A stretch of DNA of 43,512 nt from Streptomyces phyllanthi (GCF_009377205.1 NZ_VJZE01000022.1:1-43512); one strand, 5' to 3'; numbered from the stretch's first letter, positions 15,958 to 24,964 are shown. Translations and numbers: made by a program. Notes: a model not told the origin generated them from the letters alone.

Positions 15958-16252
15958 CCCGACCGAAGCCGGCCGCGCGGCGAAGTCGCTGAGGGGGAGA
16001 CGGCCACTGTGGGCGGGAACCACCGCCGGTGTGTGGGCGGTTGAGCCGCACCGGGAAGCGTCCCGTGCGGGCGGTGGGCCGGTTGGTGATTGCGCTTGGT
16101 GCTCTCAACCATTGCGCGGGATCCGGTAACCGAGGGACGGGGAGAGAGGCATGATCGTGCGCAGGAGTTTCGTCCTGCCGATGTAGATCTCGGCCGCCCC
16201 GGCTATCGGGGCGAGGGCCGGGTGTCGGGGCGAGGGCCGGGTGTCGAGGGTG
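15958..16252. repeat. Intergenic region with a 19-base tandem repeat
   Basis: A 19-base unit starting CGGGGCGAGGGCCGGGTGT is repeated twice exactly at 16207-16225 and 16226-16244, just downstream of the PucR-type gene's stop. A tiny frame at 16151 (MIVRRSFVLPM) with a GGGGAGAG site precedes it, but is too short to support as a gene. Confidence 0.6.
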
Positions 16253-17311
16253 TCAGAGGTCCTTGGCGGGCCAGTCCAGCAGCCGGGCGCCGATGACCGC
16301 GGTCTGGAGCATGTAGCGGTGGGCGGGGTCGGCGGGGTTGGCGCCGGTGAGTTTGCGGATGCGTTCCAGGCGGTAGGTCAGGGCGCGCACGCTGAGGGTG
16401 AGGCGGCGGGCGGCCTCGGCGGCGACGCAGCCGGAGTCGAAGTACGCGGTGAGGGTGTCGAGGAGGGGCTGGGCGCCGCCGCGGGCCGTGGTGAGCGGGC
16501 CCAGGCTGTCCACGACGAGGTCGGCCATGGCCTGACGGTCGCGCGTCAGGACGGGATAGACGAGCAGGTCGGCGGCGCGCAGGACCGGGTCGTCTAGGTC
16601 GAGGCGCTCGGCGAGTTCGAGTGCGTTGAGCGCCTCTTCGTAGGACTGGACGACTCCGCCGGGGCCGGGCTGGGGGCGGCCGATGGCGACCCGCCCGCCG
16701 TCGGTCGAGGCGTGTGCCTGTTTGGCGAAGTAGGCGAGGACCTCGTCCTGGTGGCCGGGGGCGACGCACAGCAGGCGGCCGCCCTTGGTGGTGAGCAGGA
16801 CGTTACGGTCGCCGAAGCGGGAGATGAGCGCCCGTTCCACCTGCCGGGGCACCGGGGCGCCCTCGTCGTAGGTGACCGGGCCCTGCGCGACGGCGACGGC
16901 GTGCGCGTGGGACAGGCGCAGGCCGAAGCGTTCGGCGCGTTCGGCGAGGCGGCCGAGGTCGCTGCGGCCGTAGAGGAGGTCGTCGATGAACTCGCGGCGG
17001 GCGGCCTCTTCCTGGCGTACGGCGAGAAGCTGGGCGCGTTCGTATCCCTCGGCGAAGGCATCGATGACCTGCTGCACGGCGGCGAGCGCGCCGTCGGCGG
17101 AGCGGGGCGTGCCGGGCCAGGCCGTGCGGGCGGCGGCCAGATGCGCGCTGACGAGGGCGCGCAGTCCGTGACCGGCCTCTGCGGCCTGCTCACCCAGGGC
17201 GCGGCGGGAGGCGATCTCGTCCCGGGTGAGGCGTCGCCCGGTGGCCGACACCTCGGCAAGGATCTCGGCGTAACCGTCCAGATACTGCTCGGGAAGTTCC
17301 CGGTCCGTCAC
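16253..17311 (-). CDS. PucR/CdaR-type transcriptional regulator
   Basis: A 352-residue regulator. The N-terminal half is helical and RsbRD-like (VTDRELPEQYLDGYAEILAEVSATGRRL... AAEAGHGLRALVSAHLAAAR), the middle part resembles a GGDEF-like CdaR domain, and the C-terminus carries the PucR helix-turn-helix (VAAEAARRLTLSVRALTYRLERIRKLTG). The GTG at 17311 is preferred because GGGGGA stands just before it; the frame upstream is arginine-rich and non-coding. It is divergent from the YqiJ-like gene at 17566 and shares with it an intergenic region holding a palindromic motif (17380-17402). The regulon is unknown. Confidence 0.85.
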   Translation of the reverse strand: MTDRELPEQYLDGYAEILAEVSATGRRLTRDEIASRRALGEQAAEAGHGLRALVSAHLAAARTAWPGTPRSADGALAAVQQVIDAFAEGYERAQLLAVRQEEAARREFIDDLLYGRSDLGRLAERAERFGLRLSHAHAVAVAQGPVTYDEGAPVPRQVERALISRFGDRNVLLTTKGGRLLCVAPGHQDEVLAYFAKQAHASTDGGRVAIGRPQPGPGGVVQSYEEALNALELAERLDLDDPVLRAADLLVYPVLTRDRQAMADLVVDSLGPLTTARGGAQPLLDTLTAYFDSGCVAAEAARRLTLSVRALTYRLERIRKLTGANPADPAHRYMLQTAVIGARLLDWPAKDL

Positions 17312-17379
17312 ATCGTCCCCCGCATCCTTGACGCGCCGGTAACGGCTTCTTGGCGGCCACCGGCATACAGACCCTAATG

Positions 17380-17402
17380 AACACTGCCGGGAACCGGCAA
17401 TG
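17380..17402. promoter_or_regulatory. Palindromic motif, copy 1 (CAYTGCC-N7-GGCAR)
   Basis: CACTGCC, seven bases, GGCAATG, preceded by AA. It lies in the divergent region between the PucR-type gene and the YqiJ-like gene. Nearly the same sequence in the other orientation stands at 24286-24308 (about 20 of 23 identical), and a weaker one at 20667-20689. Confidence 0.5.
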
Positions 17403-17565
17403 CGCGGCCGGGACCGGATCGTGCAGCATGGCTGTGGGGAGCACGGCGGATGGAATCGGTGCCGGACACCGGCAGGTGCCCGGCACCGAGGCCCGGAACG
17501 ACCGTGCACCGCCGGAGACGACTCATGCGCGCCGCGGGCGGAGACGAGAGGAGGGGGACCGGGAG

Positions 17566-18057
17566 ATGCGGACATTCCTGGCAGCGGCCACGGGCCTGCC
17601 CACGATCCTGCTGACCACTGCCCTCGTCGTGGTCGTCTGCTTCTGGCTCCTGGCCGCCGTGGGTGTCGCCCGCGTCGACAGCTTCGACACGGACGTCGAT
17701 CTGCGGGCATGGCGGATGGGCGGCGTGCCCGTGACGGTCGCCCTCTCGCTGCTGACGGTGCTCGCCTGGCCCCTGAGCACCGGTGGGGCGGTTCTCGTGG
17801 CCGTGTTCGTGCCTCCGGGACCGGTCGCCGGGACGCTGCGCCTGGGCGCATCCGTGGGGGCGCTGTTCGTCGCCTGGGCCGCGACCCGCACGATCGTACG
17901 GCCGCTGCACCGCCTCTTCCCGGACGAACCCGGGCCGTCCGTGCCGAGCGAGGCTCGCACGGGCGATGCCGCCACACTGCCGCACGCCCGCGGCCGGCAT
18001 CCCCACGGGGGCGTGCCGCGCGACGCCGCGCTCCCTCCACGGGACCGCGCCGCCTGA
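17566..18057 (+). pseudogene. YqiJ-like membrane protein (DUF1449/OB-fold family), C-terminally damaged
   Basis: The ATG at 17566 (GGGAG just upstream) starts MRTFLAAATGLPTILLTTALVVVVCFWLLAAVGV, then VDLRAWRMGGVPVTVALSLLTVLAWPLSTGGAVLV: the N-terminal membrane part of YqiJ/NfeD-related proteins that accompany flotillins. The C-terminal soluble OB-fold expected after the third helix is absent; the frame ends in a low-complexity tail (GDAATLPHARGRHPHGG). The next gene is a flotillin remnant, the classic neighbour. Probably non-functional. Confidence 0.6.
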
Positions 18058-18134
18058 GCCGCGCCGGCCGCCGGATCTCACCTCCGGCCTCTCTTCTTCG
18101 CGATCAACTTCCTTACGCCTGAAGGACGTATGCC

Positions 18135-18886
18135 ATGGTCACCGTGATCGTGGGCATCGGCGTGCTCGTCGCCGTCTGCCTGCTCCTCCCGCCGAGGGCC
18201 TGGCCGCCGTCCGGGTCCGCGACAAGGAGGCCGACGTCATCGAGAAGGCCGGCCGCGCGGAGGCCGAGGCCACCGAGGCGCGCATGCGGGCCGAGGCGGA
18301 GGGAGCCCGGGCCAAGGCGCTCGCAGAGGCCGAGGGCATCAGCGGCAGGCTGAAGGCCGAGGCCGCCGGTCTCACCGAGAAGGCGGCGGCGATGGCCGCT
18401 CTGGAGGACGCCTCCCGCGGCCACGAGGAGTACCGGCTGCGCCTGGAGGCGGAGAAGGACATCCGCCTGGCCGGGCTGGACGTGCAGCGGCAGGTCGCCG
18501 AGGCACAGGCCACGGTGCTCGCGACCGGGCTGGAAAACGCCGACATCGACATCGTCGGCGGCGAGTCGGTCTTCTTCGACCGGCTGGTGTCCTCCATCGC
18601 CCTCGGCAAGGGCGTCGACGGCTTCGTCCAGCACTCCCAGACCGCCCAGGCGCTCGCGCAGCCGTGGCTGGACGGCACGTCCAGCTTCACCGACGACCTC
18701 AGCCGCGTCCTCGGCTCGGTCTCGACGGCCGACGTGCAGAACCTGACCGTCTCCGCCCTGCTGATGAAGCTCATGAGGAACGGCGGCGCGAACGCCGGAC
18801 AGTTCCAGCAGCTCCTGGACAAGGCCGGTGAGCTGGGACTCGCCGACACCTCGCGGGCCGCGCTCAACGGCAGCGTCAGGGCCTGA
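18135..18886 (+). pseudogene. Flotillin (YqiK/SPFH family), large internal deletion
   Basis: The ATG at 18135 encodes the flotillin membrane anchor MVTVIVGIGVLVAVCLLL. At about 18192 the frame changes and jumps to the C-terminal coiled coil: EGLAAVRVRDKEADVIEKAGRAEAEATEARMRAEAEGARAKALAEAEG and the end domain (LENADIDIVGGESVFFDRLVSSIALGKGVDGFV). Intact homologues are, from memory, about 650-700 residues; the entire SPFH domain and part of the coiled coil (roughly 400 residues) are lost. Flotillins scaffold membrane microdomains; this remnant cannot. It ends 67 bases before a very strong terminator. Confidence 0.8.
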
Positions 18887-18952
18887 CCCGCGCCGCTGGG
18901 GCTCCACGCACGCCAGCCCCATCCGCGCCGCGACGGCCCAACCGCCCCGGCC

Positions 18953-18997
18953 CGTGGTCCGGAGCTGCCGCACAGGGGACGGCAGCTCCGGACCACG
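18953..18997 (+). terminator. Strong terminator after the flotillin remnant
   Basis: A perfect 18-base stem (18953-18970 with 18980-18997), a 9-base loop, followed by TTTCTCC. One of the most stable hairpins in the window. Confidence 0.85.
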
Positions 18998-19035
18998 TTT
19001 CTCCGACTTCTCTCCGACCATCCGAGAGGGACCCC

Positions 19036-20085
19036 ATGACCACCGGGACCAGCGGTCTGGACACCGGCACGTACGAGGTGCTGCGCGACCGCCTCACCGC
19101 GCAGGCCGCGGAGCTCGCCCGCCGCGCCGAGGCGCTCAACGCCCGCCGGACCGAGGAGTTCGGCTCCACCCCGCTGGAGCTGACGAGCACCGAGCGGCTG
19201 CGCACCGAGCACAACTGCGTGCCCCGCGACATCGTCTCCGTCGGCGACACCCTGCTCTTCGGCCACAACGTCTTCCTCGGCCTCAAGCCGGAGACGACCG
19301 TGGGCGACGTCTTCGCGCTGTACGACCGGGCCCTGAACCGGCTGCCCGAGGACGCCGTGCCGGGCCTGCTCGACGACCCCGCCTTCGTCCGCGAGTTCGC
19401 CGCCCTCTACCGCTACTACTGCCAGGCCCACCTCCTGCAACTCCGCCGTGTCGACGGCAAGTTGCTCGCCGTCTTCCAGACGGGGGAGAAGGGAGACCTG
19501 CACGCGCCGCTCAGACAGATCCGGGCCACCGCCGAGCAAGTGCTGTCCGAGTTCGAGACCGTACAGGCCCTCACCCGGCAGGCCGCCGACGCGCTCGCCG
19601 AGGCCACCGCACGGGTGGCAGCGGTCGTACGACGCCTGCGCGGCGAGGCCCCGCGCAGCGCCGCAGCGCCGCAGCCCGGGTGACCGGGCTGACCGAACTG
19701 CGGCACGCCCAGGGCCACCTGCTCACCCTCAAGGAGATGCGGTACGCGGACACCGCCCGCATCGACCACCTCGCCGCCGACGCCGAGGCCGACCTCGCCT
19801 TCTTCGGTCGGCGGGCCGTCGCCCACCTCGCCCGCGAGGACGCCTTCGCCGACCACCAGACGGACATCGAGCAGCTCGTCGCCGACGCCGAGGCGATCAC
19901 CACCGTCGCCGAGGCCGCGCCCGTCGCCGCCCGCCTCGACGAACTCGCCGACGGGCTGCGCACCGTGACCGAGGTCGTCGCCGGCCTCGACATCGGCGAC
20001 GCCACCGTCCGCACCTCCATCCTGGAGCGGATCGCCGAGGTCCTCGGCGGCGTCAACCGCGCCCGCGCCACGAGCGCACCAGGCC
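19036..20085 (+). pseudogene. Giant 'DNA repair ATPase'-like protein, internal deletion and 3' truncation
   Basis: The ATG at 19036 starts GLDTGTYEVLRDRLTAQAAELARRAEALNARRTEEFGST, the N-terminus of a very large AAA-type protein of about 1600 residues often encoded beside flotillin in Streptomyces. After VFQTGEKGD (~19497) it jumps to an internal helical part (LHAPLRQIRATAEQVLSEFETVQALTRQAADALAEA). Near 19680 the frame shifts and continues as VTGLTELRHAQGHLLTLKEMRYADTARID... LDIGDATVRTSILERIAEVLGGVNRARAT, where similarity ends at ~20085. The ATPase core is missing. The family name is recalled from annotation usage, not evidence of a repair role. Confidence 0.65.
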
Positions 20086-20108
20086 CGGGAGCCGGTGCTC
20101 GGCCGTCG

Positions 20109-20336
20109 TTACTTGCCGGCGCGGTAGAACTTGATGTCCTTGTTCACGAAAAGGTGCACGTATCCGCACTGCCAGCAGATGAGCCCCCTCGCCGTCTCGT
20201 CCGCCCACGCCAACTTCAAGAACTCCAGGCCGACGCTGTTGAGCATCACGTGCCGCTCCCGGAACAGATCACCGCGGCAGACCTGACAGGTGATCCAGAC
20301 ATCCCCGATCGCAGCCCGAACCGGCTTGCGCGCCAT
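20109..20336 (-). CDS. Small zinc-ribbon protein (75 aa)
   Basis: The ATG at 20336 follows a textbook GAGGAGGAG site. The protein MARKPVRAAIGDVWITCQVCRGDLFRERHVMLNS... ARGLICWQCGYVHLFVNKDIKFYRAGK carries two CxxC pairs (residues 17-20 and 54-57), the pattern of a zinc ribbon. The length is complete and the sequence shows no damage, in contrast to its eroded left neighbour. Homologues are found in Streptomyces as uncharacterised small proteins; a role in nucleic-acid or protein binding is only inferred from the fold. Confidence 0.75.
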   Translation of the reverse strand: MARKPVRAAIGDVWITCQVCRGDLFRERHVMLNSVGLEFLKLAWADETARGLICWQCGYVHLFVNKDIKFYRAGK

Positions 20337-20949
20337 GGCGGTTCTCCTCCTCGTGCGGTTCACCGGTATCCGGAAGAAGACCGGTGCTCGTGCTGGTAGC
20401 GCCATGACGCAGGGCGCCGTCGGCCAGTGAGCGCCCGCCCGGCATCGGGTGGCGGTGTACGGTGCCCTGCTGCCAGGGGCGTCCCAGGAGGTAGCGGAGC
20501 CAGGTGCCGGTGTCGGCGGTCCCGCTCGGTGCGGGTCCGTGGCTGTGCCGACCGGGCTTGTGCCTGACCTGTCGCTCGACGACGCCCGTGCGTGGCGTAT
20601 CGCATAGTGAGCCACAGTGCATCCCTCTGCAGGTAGGCGGGGGCACGGCACGGTCCGCGCAGGGATCATTGCCAGAGCCCGGCAGCATGAGACACACAAG
20701 CACCCCGGCCCCGGCGCCCCTCCGAGCGTCGGCGGAGAGGGCTACGACCTGGCCTGGGGCCCTGCCCGATCGCGAAAGGTGACGTGCCCGTGCCCGCCCG
20801 TGCCCGTGCCCGGGAAGCCGTGCCCTCCGACAGCCGCTCCCGGTGAGTGAGACTGTCAGTGGGTGGACGCCCTGCTGGTCCGGTCCGTGGACGTCCCGGT
20901 CTGTCGGCTCGGGCACCGGACCGTCGGCTTCAGTCCGCAGGAGATCGTG
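20337..20949. other. Long intergenic region with palindromic motif and CCCGTG repeats
   Basis: About 610 bases between divergent genes. No frame with both a ribosome site and credible composition is seen. It holds the palindromic motif copy 3 (20667-20689) and a run of CCCGTG-like hexamers at about 20784-20812. Confidence 0.5.
20667..20689. promoter_or_regulatory. Palindromic motif, copy 3 (weaker)
   Basis: CATTGCC, seven bases, GGCAG then CATG: the same left arm and GGCAG core as the other two copies, with one extra base in the right arm. It is between the divergent zinc-ribbon and M50 protease genes. Confidence 0.4.
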
Positions 20950-22080
20950 ATGAACGGCTCGGTACGGATGGGACGAGTCCTCGGGGTGCCGCTGCGCATC
21001 CACTGGACCGTGCCCCTGCTGGTGATGCTCTTCGGGTACAGCCTCGGCAGCCGGACGCTCCCCGCCGCGGTCCCGGAACAGTCGAACGCCGTCTACACGG
21101 TCGCCGGCCTGGCCGGAGCCCTGCTGCTTCTGGGGAGCCTGCTGGCCCACGAGGCCGCCCACGCCATCACTGCCCGGAGGAAGGGCATCGAGGTCCAGAG
21201 CATCACGCTCTGGGCGCTGGGCGGGATGACCGAGATGGGCAGACCGGGCGCCGCACGCGCAGTCTTCCTGGTGGCTGTGAGCGGGCCACTCACCAGCATG
21301 GTCGTCGGCGCGGCGGCGTTCGGCGCGGGCATCGGGCTGGACGCGGCGTCCGGCTGGAGGGTACCCGCGGCCGTCCTGGTCTGGCTCGGATGGGTGAACG
21401 GCGTCCTGGGCGTGTTCAACCTGCTGCCGGCCGCGCCGCTCGACGGAGGGCGGGTGGTGCAGGCACTGGTGTGGTGGCGTACCGGAGACCGGGACCGGGC
21501 CGAGCGAGCGGCCGCACGCGGCGGGCAGATTCTCGGCATCCTGCTGATCGCCCTGGGATGGATCTCCGTTCTCCGTGGCGTCTTCGCCGGTCTGTGGCTG
21601 GCGGTCATCGGCTTCTTCCTCGTGGTCGTCGCCGGTGCCGAACGCCGGCGCGCACGGCTGGCCCCGGCTCTGCGCGGAGTGCGAGCGGCCGATGCCATGT
21701 CCGGTCCCGTGGAGACCTGCCCGGAATGGTTCACCGTGGAACGCTGCGTCGAGGACGTGGCCCTGCGGACCCACCACTCGACGCTCGTCCTGAGCGATTT
21801 CGAAGGGCGTCCCAGCGGCCTGCTGCAGCTGCCCCGGCTTGCCCGGATTCCTGCCGGGCAACGGCCCACACTGCGCGTACGTGACGTGGCGACCCCGTTG
21901 TCGCAGTGCACGACCTGCGCACCGGACTACCTCCTGCAAGACGTGCTCGACAAGCTCCGCCCAAGCAGCGGCCTGCCCATCCTTGTCACCGACGACCGGC
22001 ACGTGGTCGGCATCATCACCGCGCGGGACATCTCCCGGATCGTCCAGCGCTACGGACTCCGCAGGCCGGAGAGCCAGTAA
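20950..22080 (+). CDS. Site-2 protease family (M50) membrane metalloprotease with CBS domains
   Basis: A 376-residue membrane protein. The catalytic motif is HEAAH at residues 67-71 in a membrane helix, and the second motif NLLPAAPLDGGRV has Asp165. Several helices surround them. The C-terminal ~140 residues hold a CBS pair (RAADAMSGPVETCPEWFTVERCVEDVAL...; LRVRDVATPLSQCTTCAPDYLLQDVLDKL... LPILVTDDRHVVGIITARDIS). This matches the SpoIVFB-like CBS-containing subfamily, which cleaves membrane-bound partners inside the bilayer; CBS domains usually sense adenosine nucleotides. The start at 20950 has GCAGGAG upstream. Substrate unknown. Intact among damaged neighbours. Confidence 0.9.
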   Translation: MNGSVRMGRVLGVPLRIHWTVPLLVMLFGYSLGSRTLPAAVPEQSNAVYTVAGLAGALLLLGSLLAHEAAHAITARRKGIEVQSITLWALGGMTEMGRPGAARAVFLVAVSGPLTSMVVGAAAFGAGIGLDAASGWRVPAAVLVWLGWVNGVLGVFNLLPAAPLDGGRVVQALVWWRTGDRDRAERAAARGGQILGILLIALGWISVLRGVFAGLWLAVIGFFLVVVAGAERRRARLAPALRGVRAADAMSGPVETCPEWFTVERCVEDVALRTHHSTLVLSDFEGRPSGLLQLPRLARIPAGQRPTLRVRDVATPLSQCTTCAPDYLLQDVLDKLRPSSGLPILVTDDRHVVGIITARDISRIVQRYGLRRPESQ

Positions 22081-22239
22081 GGGGAGTCTCCACAGCCGTC
22101 TCACGTCCCCTGTCTCCTTCGACCGGTCGACGCGGGACGCGCGCCCTGCCGAGGGGCGGTCCTCCGTTACACCGTGCCGCCCTGCTGTTCGTCGCACAGG
22201 CATGGAAACAGCTCCCGGACTGCGGCAAAATGATCTTCC

Positions 22240-24189
22240 ATGTCGTCTCTCCCGCGCCAGGTACCGCCCCGCAGCGGGCACATGATCGTCTGCGGTGATG
22301 ACGGGCTGGCTCACCGGCTGTCCGACGAACTGCGCGACGTCTACCGCGAACACGTCACGCTCGTGGCCCCGGCCCGAAGCGGTGTCGCGGCGGGTACGTC
22401 GCCGGCCGGCCGGGTCCGGGCGACGGCGCTCTTCGGCCGGGTGTCCTCGGTGATGACGAGGGCTGCGGGCACCGCGCCGGACGCCGCCGATGCCGGACAG
22501 GTCCTGGAGGCATCGGAGGTCACCGACGAGGTGCTGGCCGCGGCCGGTGTGGCACGGGCCGCGGCGGTCGCGCTGCTGTACGAGGACGATGAGGTCAACA
22601 TCCGCACCGCACTGATCGCCCGGCGCCTCAACCCGCAGGTGCGGCTGGTGATCCGGCTGTACAACCGCAAGCTCGGCCAGCAGTTGGAGGAGCTGCTGGA
22701 CCAGGCCGCCATCGTCGCCTCACCGGGGCTGGACCCGGTGACTCTGGACGCCTACACCACCGTCCTGTCCGACGCGGACACCGCTGCCCCGGCGCTGGCC
22801 GCCACCGCCGTCGCGGGCACCAGCAAGGTCGTGCAGGCGGATGGACTGCTGCTGCGAGCGGTGGAGCGTACTCCGCCGAGCCGCGGCGAGGCAGCCGACC
22901 CCGGCCTGTGCACCCTGGCTCTGCTGTCGGCGACCGCCAACGATCCTGCGGGGGCGGAGGGTTCGGACCGCAGCGGTGCCGAGGCGCCCCAGCTCCTGCC
23001 GGACGAGGACGCGGTGACCGCGGCGACCGGGCACGGCATGGTGGTGCTGGAAGCCGTCTCGTACAGCGGACCGGTCCTGCCCGCCGGTCGGCTGGTCGGC
23101 CGGGGAGCCCCACTCGGACAACTGTTCTCGCGTCGGCTGCGCTGGTCGCTGGCCGGCCTGATCGCCTGCGTCCTCGGCCTCGCCGTCGCCTCCTGGCTGA
23201 CCACCGGCGACGACCTCCTGCACGCCACCTACCTCACGCTGCTCGACCTGTTCGCCATCGACGACCCGGCGATCGGCGAGCCGCTGAGCCGTCAGATCAT
23301 CCAACTCCTCTCCGGGCTGGCAGGGTTGCTGCTGCTGCCGGTGATGACGGCTGCCGTGCTGGAGGGCCTGGGCACCTTCCGCAGCGCCTCCGCCCTGCGC
23401 CGCCCGCCCCGCGGCCTGTCCGGGCATGTCGTGCTGCTCGGTCTCGGCAAGATCGGGGCCCGTGTGCTGGCCAGACTGAGGGAACTCGACATCCCCGTCG
23501 TCTGTGTGGAGTCGGACCCCGAGGCACGCGGCATCCCACTGGCCCGCCGCCTGCGTGTCCCCGCCGTGATCGGCGACGTCACCGAGGAGGGCGTCCTGGA
23601 ATCCGCCAAGATCCATCGCGCGCACGCCCTGCTCGCCCTGACCAGCTCCGACACCACCAACCTCGAAGCCGCCCTGTACGCCCGCTCCGTCAAGCCCGAC
23701 CTGCGTGTCGCGCTGCGGCTGTACGACGATGACTTCGCCACCGCCGTCTACCGCACCCTGCGCGCTGCCCACCCGCGGGCCCTCACCCGCAGCCGCAGCG
23801 TCTCCAGCCTCGCGGCCCCCGCCTTCGCCGGCGCGATGATGGGCCGCCAGATCCTCGGCGCCATACCCGTCGAACGCAAGGTGCTGCTCTTCGCCGCCCT
23901 CGTCGTCGCCGGGCACCCGCACCTGGAGGGCCGCACGGTCGCCGAAGCCTTCCGCCCCGGGGCCTGGCGCGTCCTGGCCCTGGACGCCGCCGCCCCCGCC
24001 GACCGCCGCCCCGACCTCGCGGCGTCCCATCCGGCCGACGGCAACAACCGGCCTCCCGGCCTGGTCTGGGAACTGCACCCCGGATACGTCCTACGCCCTG
24101 AGGACCGGGTCGTGCTGGCCGCCACCCGCCAGGGTCTTGCCGAACTCCTCGGCCGCCACCCGCGACCGGCCGACCCCGCGACACCGTAG
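22240..24189 (+). CDS. TrkA/RCK-type NAD-binding ion channel-like protein
   Basis: A 649-residue protein with two Rossmann RCK/TrkA_N domains. The first starts near residue 14 (HMIVCGDDGLAHRLSDELRDVYREHVTLV). Two or three membrane helices lie in the middle (about 303-321 and 355-378). The second Rossmann domain begins near residue 395 (HVVLLGLGKIGARVLARLRELDIPVVCVE), and a C-terminal TrkA_C-like part ends at LLGRHPRP. The loop between the helices (ATYLTLLDLFAIDDPAIGEPLSRQ) lacks the TVGYG potassium filter, so ion selectivity is uncertain; CASTOR/POLLUX-like calcium or cation channels are an alternative. The start is uncertain because the ribosome site is weak. Confidence 0.8.
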   Translation: MSSLPRQVPPRSGHMIVCGDDGLAHRLSDELRDVYREHVTLVAPARSGVAAGTSPAGRVRATALFGRVSSVMTRAAGTAPDAADAGQVLEASEVTDEVLAAAGVARAAAVALLYEDDEVNIRTALIARRLNPQVRLVIRLYNRKLGQQLEELLDQAAIVASPGLDPVTLDAYTTVLSDADTAAPALAATAVAGTSKVVQADGLLLRAVERTPPSRGEAADPGLCTLALLSATANDPAGAEGSDRSGAEAPQLLPDEDAVTAATGHGMVVLEAVSYSGPVLPAGRLVGRGAPLGQLFSRRLRWSLAGLIACVLGLAVASWLTTGDDLLHATYLTLLDLFAIDDPAIGEPLSRQIIQLLSGLAGLLLLPVMTAAVLEGLGTFRSASALRRPPRGLSGHVVLLGLGKIGARVLARLRELDIPVVCVESDPEARGIPLARRLRVPAVIGDVTEEGVLESAKIHRAHALLALTSSDTTNLEAALYARSVKPDLRVALRLYDDDFATAVYRTLRAAHPRALTRSRSVSSLAAPAFAGAMMGRQILGAIPVERKVLLFAALVVAGHPHLEGRTVAEAFRPGAWRVLALDAAAPADRRPDLAASHPADGNNRPPGLVWELHPGYVLRPEDRVVLAATRQGLAELLGRHPRPADPATP

Positions 24190-24604
24190 ACCTGTTTCCG
24201 TCCCTTTTCCGTCCCTGGTGGCATCGAGGCGGCTGCGTGCCGCTCCAGCCATGCTGTGCGGAGAGCGGCATCAAGAGCGCGTAAACATTGCCGGACCCAG
24301 GCAGTGTTTTTGTCGGCGTCCCCATGTGAGCATGCGTGCACCGGCCGCCGGCTTCGTGACCGTGCTCGGCTTCTCCGGTGCGATCGTCATGGGCACCACC
24401 GGGCCGGGCAGCCGGTGAAGCCGGCGGCGAAGAGTCCGGTTCCGGTGGCGCGAGGCGCGGAGGTCCGGGTGGAGGAGGCGCTGTCGCAGACAGCGATCTC
24501 CGTGCGCCGGGTGGAACGCTGACTCGCGCTCCCGATGTGGGGCGCCGCGACGAGGTGACTGTGCATTCTTCCGCCGCTGGTCGGCTTTCCGTAAGGAGGT
24601 GTGA
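24190..24604. other. Intergenic region with palindromic motif and a possible tiny hydrophobic ORF
   Basis: About 415 bases. It holds motif copy 2 at 24286-24308. A 28-codon frame at 24332-24418 (MRAPAAGFVTVLGFSGAIVMG...) is hydrophobic but has no ribosome site; I do not call it a gene. A strong AAGGAGG at 24592-24599 belongs to the next gene. Confidence 0.45.
24286..24308. promoter_or_regulatory. Palindromic motif, copy 2
   Basis: CATTGCC, seven bases, GGCAGTG, TT. The reverse complement agrees with copy 1 at 17380-17402 at about 20 of 23 positions. It is upstream of the membrane-protein genes at 24605-26437. Confidence 0.5.
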
Positions 24605-24964
24605 GTGGTGTTCCTGTGGTTCTGGCTGGTCGGCTGGTCGGCATTCGCGCTGCCCCTGGCCATCTCTTCGCTGAGGGGCTGGGCGCCGAAGCGAGTGCGG
24701 CGTCGTACGAGCCCGTGGGGCATCCGCGTGCGGGGGGTCGCGCTGCTGGTGATCTGGTTCGGCGGGCTGACCGTCCCGCTGCTGCGGTCGAGTGGCCTGG
24801 ACGCCGAGGACCGCATTTTCCTCGCCTCCGTCATGCAGGTCGGGTTCCTGATGTTCGCGTCAGGGCTCATGGCCGGCTCGCAACTGGGCGAGTGGTTCCA
24901 CCGGCGGGTAATGCGGGACCAGGCGGTCGATCAGGCCCGCGGCAGCGGTGGGCGGCCGTGGTGA
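24605..24964 (+). CDS. Small membrane protein (119 aa)
   Basis: GTG at 24605 with an ideal AAGGAGG site 5 bases before it. Three hydrophobic segments are seen: VFLWFWLVGWSAFALPLAISSL, VRGVALLVIWFGGLTVPLL and IFLASVMQVGFLMFASGLMAGSQLG, with a basic loop (APKRVRRRTSPWG) between the first two. The C-terminal tail is polar. No family is recognised. It is followed at 84 bases by a short coupled ORF and a larger membrane protein, so the three may form one transcript. Confidence 0.75.
   Translation: MVFLWFWLVGWSAFALPLAISSLRGWAPKRVRRRTSPWGIRVRGVALLVIWFGGLTVPLLRSSGLDAEDRIFLASVMQVGFLMFASGLMAGSQLGEWFHRRVMRDQAVDQARGSGGRPW

Noticed and set aside
16151..16186. Tiny frame MIVRRSFVLPM with a purine-rich upstream site.
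   Set aside because: Eleven codons, no context or family; cannot be told from chance.
20269..22353. Long minus-strand frame (694 codons) opposite the M50 protease.
   Set aside because: Composition is rich in Arg, Gly, Gln and His with no domain. It is the antisense of a clear M50-CBS protein.
24332..24418. 28-codon hydrophobic frame downstream of the palindromic motif.
   Set aside because: No ribosome site and no conserved feature; recorded only within the intergenic entry.
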